A program made the position numbers and the translations under genes. 11,748 bases of DNA from assembly GCA_020833085.1 (NCBI GenBank), contig JAJHQY010000012.1, positions 1 to 11,748 of the forward strand. The letters are read 5' to 3'. Below are positions 7,076 through 11,748 of the stretch, in pieces. The DNA is from Desulfurococcaceae archaeon. GTDB lineage: Archaea; Thermoproteota; Thermoprotei_A; Sulfolobales; Desulfurococcaceae. Position 1 is the stretch's first letter. Every line of letters begins with the position of its first letter. The notes below the pieces were generated by a model. That model was not told the origin of the DNA. It worked only from the letters and a program-made list of their open reading frames with translations, and made no database searches.

Positions 7076-7555
7076 ATGCGCATTACGGGTAGCTCGTACA
7101 GCGAGGTCGTAGTGTCTGTTGGGAGAGTTAAGGGCCCATATATTAGAGCTAAGAGCGCCATAATTATAGGTCTAGTGGTAATTCCCCTCATAGTAGCAGA
7201 CGAGGAGGTCGTTGTAACTGGTAGTGGCAGAGTAGGAGTGCTTGCCTCTGAGACCTGTATACTCGCTACGAGTAAGAAGCCTCTTATAGTTGAGAAAGCT
7301 CACTGCGCTAATATAGTGGCTCTCGGCGCGAGAGCCCCAGTGGTAATTAGAGACTTGAGAGCCGTTCACGTGTACGCCAGGAAAGCCCTAATAGGCAAAC
7401 TCGTAGCTAGGGAAGTAGTGCTGGGAGAGCTTTGCAACGTGAAGTCTCTGCTCAAAGCTAGTAGAGTAGTATTTAGTGACCCCCACGTCTACATTGAGGA
7501 GATAAACGAGCTCGAGGAGGCTGTATTTAATTACGAGTTACCCAGCTGTGATTAA
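7076..7555 (+). CDS. Protein of unknown function, possible beta-solenoid (bactofilin-like)
   Basis: I do not recognise this 159-residue protein. Nearly all of it alternates hydrophobic residues with turns at roughly regular spacing: VVVSVGRVKG, AIIIGLVVIPLIV, EEVVVTGSGRVGVLA, KPLIVEKAHCANIVAL, APVVIRDLRAVHVYA and REVVLGELCNVKSLL. That pattern is expected of a parallel beta-solenoid, as in bactofilins and related polymer-forming proteins. There is no signal peptide or clear membrane helix. Three cysteines lie in the core, and the acidic C-terminus (EEINELEE) may be helical. ATG 7076 directly abuts GGTGA (7071-7075), which is poor spacing. GTG 7112, 4 nt after GAGGT, is an alternative start. 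It diverges from the MscS-type gene and converges with the minus-strand gene 2 bases after its stop. The fold is an inference; the gene itself is likely real. Confidence 0.75.
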   Translation: MRITGSSYSEVVVSVGRVKGPYIRAKSAIIIGLVVIPLIVADEEVVVTGSGRVGVLASETCILATSKKPLIVEKAHCANIVALGARAPVVIRDLRAVHVYARKALIGKLVAREVVLGELCNVKSLLKASRVVFSDPHVYIEEINELEEAVFNYELPSCD

Positions 7556-7557
7556 AC

Positions 7558-7572
7558 CTAGGACTCTCCTAG
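7558..7572. repeat. Short inverted repeat at a convergent gene junction
   Basis: CTAGGA (7558-7563) and TCCTAG (7567-7572) are perfect inverted repeats around CTC. They start at the stop codon of the minus-strand gene, 2 bases after the stop of the + strand gene. This resembles the hairpin between cdd and mgtE in position, but it is shorter and could be chance in CTAG-rich DNA. Confidence 0.3.
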
Positions 7573-7929
7573 TAGCTCTCTAAGCGACTTTGGCTGGCCC
7601 GGATACAGGCCCTTCTTCTTGGCCTTTATAATCTCTATAATCCACGGTGCCAACTTGTACACACCAGATCTATACTCGAGAAAACCCCTACTCGCGAGTA
7701 GAGCCATAGCTATACTCACCTCGCGCAGTATTATGGCGTCGTCGAGCTCGCTCACAATGTCTGTCTCTCCCTGCTTAGCCCTCTTCTTAATCTCCTCTTT
7801 AATGTCGAGTGCCGCAATAATTTCCCCCGCGCTTATGTGCCTAATGAAGTACTCCATTATAATCCTCTCTAGTTTGCTCAGTGAGAGTATTTCTCTGAGA
7901 CTCCTACTACTAGCGCCACTTGTGGACAT
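7558..7929 (-). CDS. Small winged-helix-like protein of unknown function
   Basis: The product has 123 residues. After a Ser-rich N-terminal tail (1-16) comes a predicted helical bundle: LERIIMEYFIRHISAGEII, an acidic and basic helix DIKEEIKKRAKQ, and a long helix VSIAMALLASRGFLEY. A hairpin-like RSGVYKLAP and a basic C-terminal helix (IEIIKAKKK) follow. The block with ALLASRGFLEYRSGVYKLAP at about 74-94 looks like helix plus wing of a winged-helix domain, so DNA binding or a partner role in a DNA-acting complex is possible. ATG 7929 has GGGGTGT at about 7 nt. It lies 18 bases after the endonuclease III-like gene on the same strand and is probably cotranscribed and functionally linked. It is the last gene of the minus-strand string. 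I cannot name a family. Confidence 0.72.
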   Translation of the reverse strand: MSTSGASSRSLREILSLSKLERIIMEYFIRHISAGEIIAALDIKEEIKKRAKQGETDIVSELDDAIILREVSIAMALLASRGFLEYRSGVYKLAPWIIEIIKAKKKGLYPGQPKSLRELLGES

Positions 7930-7947
7930 GCAACTACACCCCGGCTA

Positions 7948-8913
7948 CTAGTAGTACCAGGTGTTGTAGTAGACGTGCTCGTTAACCATAAACGCAGAGT
8001 TCTTTCTCGCCCTGCAGTACCCCTTAAAGAGGCACTTCTCACAGTCCGGTGGAGTATCCCTTGTACAGAGTTTTCTACCCATAATCCAGAAGAAGTCGTC
8101 AATAGTCGCCGGCTTCAGCCCTGATCTAGTAGCCACGTACCTGTAGGCCCTTCTAACAGCGAGTCTCAGCAGGATGTCTTCTTCAGCTGTAACCTCTACA
8201 CCCTCTCTAATTTTACTCCACAGAGGCCCGGAGACTACTACTAGTCCCAGGCGGTACGCTATGCGCGAGAGGTGGTTATCGACAGCCACGTCTAGATCGT
8301 CGGTGGGGCTGAAGAGCCCGCGAGCTACTAGGAACTTTGCTAGTAACATTGTCTTCTTCTCAACCGGGTCTTCGTACGCTCTGAACACTCTTAAATTCTC
8401 TGCGAGCCCGGGCGCTTCAATAGACCCGTGAACTCTATTATTAGAGAGTTCAATAAGCCTCAGGACACTCGAGTTGTAGAACTTGGTGAGCTTGACGCCG
8501 AGGTCTCTTAGTAGTAGAGCTCTCACTTCGGGGTCCGGTGGCGCTGCGCTACCGACACTGAGCCACTTCTTGACATCTTCAACAGTAGTCTCGGCCAGCC
8601 TCTCCGGCGCGAAGAACTCAGGGTTCTCACTGTACATCGCCATGCCGAGCCTGTAGAGCAGGTCTGACCCCTTGTAGCACCCATCTTCAAGACACGCTTC
8701 GTAGGGTCTACCGGGTCTACTGAGCCTGTGATCCATTGCGACCATTACCAGGAAGTACCTCGCAGTCAGCTCCGGCTCCTCGCTGGGTGGAGGGTAGAAC
8801 CTCTTGTCGTAAACATCGAGCTTCTCGAGGTGGTGTTCTCCGCGCCTCAGTACTCTCGCAACTCTCTCTACTACCGCCATGTCTACGCCAACTAGCTCCA
8901 AGGAGAGACACAC
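7948..8913 (-). CDS. Divergent HhH-GPD (endonuclease III-like) protein with Fe-S loop
   Basis: The product has 321 residues. The C-terminus has C283-x7-C291-x2-C294-x5-C300, close to the C-x6-C-x2-C-x5-C loop that holds the 4Fe-4S cluster of endonuclease III and MutY. VAVDNHLSRIAYRLGL (209-224) matches the VDTHVxRVxxRLGL of that family, with Asp212 at the catalytic aspartate. The helix KKTMLLAKFL (186-195) could correspond to RKTANVVL, putting Lys187 at the lyase lysine, but the LPGVG hairpin before it is replaced by YEDPVEK. Residues 1-150 (AMDHRLS, GCYKGSDLLY) are not a standard glycosylase domain. A base-excision or other nucleic-acid role is inferred. GTG 8913 is taken as start; TTG 8901 also has AGGTG ahead of it. 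Two TAG stops stand in tandem at the end. Confidence 0.82.
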   Translation of the reverse strand: MCLSLELVGVDMAVVERVARVLRRGEHHLEKLDVYDKRFYPPPSEEPELTARYFLVMVAMDHRLSRPGRPYEACLEDGCYKGSDLLYRLGMAMYSENPEFFAPERLAETTVEDVKKWLSVGSAAPPDPEVRALLLRDLGVKLTKFYNSSVLRLIELSNNRVHGSIEAPGLAENLRVFRAYEDPVEKKTMLLAKFLVARGLFSPTDDLDVAVDNHLSRIAYRLGLVVVSGPLWSKIREGVEVTAEEDILLRLAVRRAYRYVATRSGLKPATIDDFFWIMGRKLCTRDTPPDCEKCLFKGYCRARKNSAFMVNEHVYYNTWYY

Positions 8914-8914
8914 C

Positions 8915-8959
8915 TCTCTAGAGAATAGGGGCTTGAGAGAGTCTTAAAGCACTAGTGCT
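8915..8959. promoter_or_regulatory. 48-bp gap with two perfect palindromes ahead of the Fe-S gene
   Basis: The gap between the methyltransferase stop and the Fe-S gene start holds TCTCTAGAGA (8915-8924) and AGCACTAGTGCT (8948-8959). A weak TATA-like TTTAAG on the minus strand (about 8943-8948) lies between them. This could be an internal promoter with an operator, or merely a reflection of the CTAG richness of the region. It is the widest gap in the minus-strand gene string. Confidence 0.25.
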
Positions 8960-8961
8960 CT

Positions 8962-9834
8962 TCACAATTTAACAGCAATAAACCCCTGGGCGTTCTCGTC
9001 GAAACGCAGTACTCTAAAGCCCGCTTCTTCAAGCCTCCTCTTAATGCCTTTGAGTATACTTGGAGAGCCGTGCCGGCGGGGTTCTCCCGTGTAGTGAAAG
9101 AGCACTCCGCGCTTCTTGAGCACCCTGTAGAGCTCTCTGTAGAATTCTAAGCTGTAGAGGTTGCCAGTACTCTTAGAGAAGCGGGGTGGGTCGTGAATAA
9201 CTCTGTCAAAAAACTCCTCGGAGAGCTCTGTTATGAGGTCTGTGACGTCTCCCAGAAACTTCTTAATACCCCCCGACTCTAATGCCCTGCTCCAGGGGTT
9301 TCTCTGAGCTATCCACACTACGTTCTCGTCTATTTCAAAAGTGTAGACTAGGCTAGCACCTCTCTGCAGCGACGCTATGGCGGTGTAGCCGAGGCCCATA
9401 CACGTATCTAAGACTACGTGTCCACGTGAAACTCCAGCAGCCCTGACTTTTAGCAGCGTGTCTCTCCACGGGTCAATACCCGTAATTCTGTGCATGTGAA
9501 TGCCGTTAATTTCAAGTGTGGGTGCCTTGTCCGCCCCTATAGCCTTGAGCTTGTAGTAGCCCTGCTCAGTCGACTTGACAACGTCATACACCTCTCCACT
9601 AGTTGTTACAATTCTAACCCTGTCGACTTCGCTCGGAACCAGGTCGCTGAGCGCGTAGTACTCGCCTCTAATTTCCACTCGCCCACTCTCAACACAGACT
9701 CTCTCTACGGTGAGACCGAGGTCTAGTGTGACTTGAAAACACCCACTTCTCTTCCTCAACTCCTCAACGAGAAACGACGTAAACCAGTAGCCGCGTACAG
9801 GGCTGAAAGAGAACTCGTAGCTACGCAGGCCCAC
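8962..9834 (-). CDS. SAM-dependent methyltransferase, COG2521-like archaeal family
   Basis: The protein has 290 residues. A mostly beta N-terminal part (about 1-125) ends in MHRITGIDPWRDTLLKVRAAG. A Rossmann methyltransferase core follows. Motif I is VVLDTCMGLGYTAI at 140-153, an acidic residue ends strand 2 (YTFEID, about 164-169), a GD pair closes KKFLGD near 196, and the motif IV segment is IHDPPRFS at 213-220. DPPR resembles the D/N-PP-Y/F motif of enzymes that methylate amino groups on nucleic acids or proteins. LDTCxGLGYTAI is, to my knowledge, typical of the COG2521 family of archaea, whose substrate I do not know. GTG 9834 overlaps the preceding regulator gene by 14 bases, with AGGGGAGAG upstream as a weak ribosome site, which points to coupled translation. 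Confidence 0.87.
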   Translation of the reverse strand: MGLRSYEFSFSPVRGYWFTSFLVEELRKRSGCFQVTLDLGLTVERVCVESGRVEIRGEYYALSDLVPSEVDRVRIVTTSGEVYDVVKSTEQGYYKLKAIGADKAPTLEINGIHMHRITGIDPWRDTLLKVRAAGVSRGHVVLDTCMGLGYTAIASLQRGASLVYTFEIDENVVWIAQRNPWSRALESGGIKKFLGDVTDLITELSEEFFDRVIHDPPRFSKSTGNLYSLEFYRELYRVLKKRGVLFHYTGEPRRHGSPSILKGIKRRLEEAGFRVLRFDENAQGFIAVKL

Positions 9835-10219
9835 TTCTGGACTCTCCCCTGTAGACGCAGGAGATTGGAATATACCTCGTGAAGCGGCACTTGCGAGAAA
9901 GCTCGTGCCGCAACCTCTTCACGCGCCCGTAGAGGCCCTCAACGTACAGAACAGTCACGTACCCCGCACTAGACTTCACAGTAAACTGCGCTTTCACCAC
10001 ACCACTGCTCTCGAGGCTACGAGCACTAACCGGCTTCTCGCTGATAGATATTATTAAGCCGGCGCAGACGTGCTCGCCGTAGTCGTGTAGGTCGTCGTGA
10101 AGGTACTCCTCGAGGGCTTTTGTGACTATAGCAGAGCGGTCGCTATTAGTAGTTAGTGCTAGCTCATCTAGCCTACTAGCCACAGGCTCGGGTAGGCTAA
10201 CACCAAATCTCCTCTTCAA
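9821..10219 (-). CDS. NikR-like ribbon-helix-helix regulator with an altered ligand domain
   Basis: The product has 132 residues. Residues 2-40 form a ribbon-helix-helix DNA-binding domain (KRRFGVSLPEPVASRLDEL, then SDRSAIVTKALEEYL). Residues about 50-122 look like the NikR ACT-like regulatory domain: CAGLIISISE, a strand pair AQFTVKSSAGYVTVLYVEG, and a helix RVKRLRHELSRK. The nickel ligands of NikR (an HH pair, HxH and a Cys further on) are not at those places. Instead H41, H45, H50 and C52 cluster at the hinge (HDDLHDYGEHVC), and C111 and C121 lie near the end. The gene sits 4 bases after the metal permease, so a metal-responsive repressor of this operon is likely. TTG 10219 is the start, with GGTG about 8 nt upstream. 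The domain assignment is good; the effector is unknown. Confidence 0.8.
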   Translation of the reverse strand: MKRRFGVSLPEPVASRLDELALTTNSDRSAIVTKALEEYLHDDLHDYGEHVCAGLIISISEKPVSARSLESSGVVKAQFTVKSSAGYVTVLYVEGLYGRVKRLRHELSRKCRFTRYIPISCVYRGESRSGPA

Positions 10220-10223
10220 CTAG

Positions 10224-11075
10224 CTACACCAGCCTAGTATATTTTAACACGAGAAGCAAAATGAGCACTAACCCAGTGTAGCCCGCTGGAACACCTCCAA
10301 GTACGACTGCTAGTGTAAAGCCGAGAGTAGCCGAGAAGAGACCTAGTGCCAGACTCAGCATAGCCTGCTCTCTCGCGCTACTAGAGTAGAGCGCGGCTAC
10401 AGAAGCCGGTAGTAGTAGCATTACGTGCTCGGCTATGTAGCCGGCAAATCTCAAGAAGACAGTAGAGACTACTCCCACTAGTGTATAGGATAGCCACTTG
10501 TACAAGTTCACGTTTACACCCGCTAGTTGAGCTGAAACCTCATCAATACTCGCTACGAGGACTTTGCGGAGAGACGAGAGCACTAGTAGAGTAGTTATAA
10601 TTGAGAGGGCTACTGCGAAGACGGCTTCACTAGTACTTATTAGTAGTGGGTCTCCCAGCAGTAGGCTCGAGAGAGAGTACTTCACGGGGATTTTTGTCAC
10701 AGCGTAGTGTACTAGCATGACTGCGAGGACTAGGGTCAGCGAAGTAGTGATAGCAGTAGCCTTCTCCGGCTGGAGCCCCCTACTCTCAAGTGCCATTGTA
10801 GCGTAGATGACCAGTAAGCCTGCCGGCACAGCGTAGTAGTAGAGACTTACTCCAGTAAAGTACTCGGCAATGTAGCCGACTGTAACTGCTAGTAAACTGC
10901 TGTGAACGCTCTCCGCGACTAGGAATTCTAGTCTCCTGTAGTACACTATTAAGCTTACAGTGCTGAAAGCCAATGCTGTGGCCACGTAGGCGAGGCCTCT
11001 GTAGAAGTCGTAGAGTAGACAGGACACTAGTAGCGGAGCGGAGAGTACTACTAGTAGTAGTGCTTTAAACGCCAC
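10224..11075 (-). CDS. ABC-3 family metal ABC transporter permease (ZnuB/TroC type)
   Basis: This is the membrane subunit of a Zn/Mn/Fe-type importer. The 283 residues are almost entirely hydrophobic, with seven to nine membrane segments. The cytoplasmic coupling loop SIDEVSAQLAGVNVNLYKWLS matches the family consensus (DEExARALGV). The next helix (AGYIAEHVMLLLPASVAALYS) corresponds to the LLVSALLVIPAATA segment of ZnuB/TroC proteins. The start is GTG at 11075, 6 nt after the perfect ribosome site GGAGGTG (11082-11088). An earlier in-frame GTG at 11084 is itself part of that site and is unlikely to be used. The gene overlaps the end of the binding-protein gene by 25 bases. No ATPase subunit is in the window; it may lie upstream, beyond 11748. 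The metal cannot be told from the sequence. Confidence 0.92.
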   Translation of the reverse strand: MAFKALLLVVLSAPLLVSCLLYDFYRGLAYVATALAFSTVSLIVYYRRLEFLVAESVHSSLLAVTVGYIAEYFTGVSLYYYAVPAGLLVIYATMALESRGLQPEKATAITTSLTLVLAVMLVHYAVTKIPVKYSLSSLLLGDPLLISTSEAVFAVALSIITTLLVLSSLRKVLVASIDEVSAQLAGVNVNLYKWLSYTLVGVVSTVFLRFAGYIAEHVMLLLPASVAALYSSSAREQAMLSLALGLFSATLGFTLAVVLGGVPAGYTGLVLILLLVLKYTRLV

Positions 11076-11748
11076 GAAATCCACCTCCTATGTAGCTCAA
11101 CTAGGGCAGCACCCACCATAACACCGCTCACAAAGACTAGTGCAACTACTTGTAGAGTTGTAGTTCTAGGGCTACTAGTACTGGGCGCCTCTGAGCTCTC
11201 TAGCGCTCTCAGCTCAGCTAACTGATTGACTACTAGGCGAATTCCGTCCAGAACACTAGTGTCGCTGTAGGGGCTGGGGACAGTTATAATGGGGATGCCG
11301 CGCTCTCTGGCTTCAGACGCCAGTTGAGTTGCTCCTTGAAAACCCTCTGTTACAACAACTACTCTGACTACTCCACTAGATAGCAGTTCTCGCGTCTTCT
11401 CGAGGGACTCTACGGTAACCGGCACTTCCTCTTCGTACTTTAAAATCCACGCTACTCTAAAACCCACCCACTCTACGTAGTACTGCGAGTGCGGAGTGTC
11501 CACAACGGCTACTCCACTATATACTCCTCTGTGCACTAGTATAGACGTGTACACTTCGCCGAGCACCCTGAAGTAGTTAGAGTAGTAGCACTCCGCTCTC
11601 TCTGGATTGATCTCGGCGAGTGTTCTAGTCAAATTCGAAATGAAGAGCAGGTAGTTCACGGGGTCTTTTATAGGCATGTGGTAGTTGGGCTGGCCAGTAG
11701 CGGGGTTTACACTCAGCTTCAAGCCAGGTATTTCAAGTACATCTACTA
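11051..11748 (-). CDS. Metal ABC transporter substrate-binding protein (ZnuA/TroA type), N-terminus outside the window
   Basis: This is the extracellular binding protein of the importer. The frame stays open to base 11748, so the signal region and the first lobe are missing, and a TTG at 11722 is only an internal codon. Three of the family's ligands can be matched by position: His in QPNYHMPI (codon 11678-11680), His in DTPHSQYYVEWVGF (codon 11489-11491; compare the HxAFGYFxxRYG consensus) and Asp in SPYSDTSVLDG (codon 11261-11263). The long helix between the lobes is present. After a Ser/Thr/Pro linker (SSEAPSTSSPRTTT) comes one C-terminal membrane helix (LQVVALVFVSGVMVGAALVEL) and a basic tail (HRRWISWRLKHYY). 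The protein is therefore anchored by its C-terminus with the tail inside. It overlaps the permease gene by 25 bases. Confidence 0.88.
   Translation of the reverse strand, partial: VDVLEIPGLKLSVNPATGQPNYHMPIKDPVNYLLFISNLTRTLAEINPERAECYYSNYFRVLGEVYTSILVHRGVYSGVAVVDTPHSQYYVEWVGFRVAWILKYEEEVPVTVESLEKTRELLSSGVVRVVVVTEGFQGATQLASEARERGIPIITVPSPYSDTSVLDGIRLVVNQLAELRALESSEAPSTSSPRTTTLQVVALVFVSGVMVGAALVELHRRWISWRLKHYY
11082..11089 (-). promoter_or_regulatory. Shine-Dalgarno site that decides the permease start
   Basis: The minus strand reads AGGAGGTG here, a full match to the archaeal anti-Shine-Dalgarno sequence. It is followed after 6 nt by GTG at 11075. The site lies inside the end of the binding-protein gene. 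Confidence 0.75.

Noticed and set aside
7619..7951. 110-residue hydrophobic open frame on the + strand opposite the winged-helix-like gene
   Set aside because: Its Ser/Leu/Ile richness is what the complement of AGA/GAG-rich helices gives. It has no ribosome site, while the minus-strand frame has a good one and fits the operon.
11076..11084. GTG 11084 as the start of the permease
   Set aside because: This GTG is the end of the AGGAGGTG ribosome site itself; GTG 11075 has the right spacing.
1..11748. Mobile element, phage or defence island
   Set aside because: No transposase, integrase, direct repeats, CRISPR spacers or toxin-antitoxin pair were seen, and codon use looks even across the genes. 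The lone ribbon-helix-helix gene is a NikR-like regulator, not an antitoxin, because it has an ACT-like domain and no toxin beside it.

Overview
The window looks like chromosomal DNA from a hyperthermophilic crenarchaeon, probably of the Desulfurococcales type. The genus cannot be read from the sequence. The reasons are an archaeal-type isoleucyl-tRNA synthetase, a methyltransferase of the archaeal COG2521 type, Shine-Dalgarno sites of the GAGGTGA/GGTGA kind, TATA boxes a few tens of bases ahead of genes, frequent GTG and TTG starts, and dominant AGA/AGG arginine codons. Genes are tightly packed. No RNA gene, insertion sequence, CRISPR array or phage gene was seen. No gene-free stretch exceeds about 155 bases.

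Left part (1-4300): the 3' four-fifths of ileS runs into a cytidine deaminase gene. That gene has no ATG, GTG or TTG upstream of its conserved N-terminal motif. It appears to start at a CTG placed 6 nt after a perfect Shine-Dalgarno site inside the end of ileS. Convergent to this pair is an MgtE magnesium channel gene. A 7-bp hairpin sits at the meeting point.

Middle part (4300-7560): sufC and sufB form a two-gene Fe-S scaffold operon with a 32-bp overlap and no sufD beside it. Convergent to it is a short MscS-type channel without the usual C-terminal domain. Divergent from the channel is a 159-residue protein of unknown function whose alternating valine/isoleucine pattern suggests a beta-solenoid.

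Right part (11748-7558, all on the minus strand): a gene string begins with an ABC-3 family metal transporter, of which the membrane-anchored binding protein (cut by the window edge) and the permease are seen. It continues with a NikR-like ribbon-helix-helix regulator whose usual nickel ligands are absent, a COG2521-type methyltransferase, a divergent HhH-GPD/endonuclease III-like protein with a four-cysteine Fe-S loop, and a small winged-helix-like protein. The first four genes overlap or nearly touch, so the regulator probably controls the transporter and is made with it. The last two are separated by 18 bp and may be a functional pair.

The strongest leads are the CTG start of the deaminase, the rewired NikR-like regulator, the degenerate endonuclease III-like Fe-S protein with its small partner, and a strong excess of the hexamer ACTAGT. 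Nothing here amounts to a clear new defence or mobile system.
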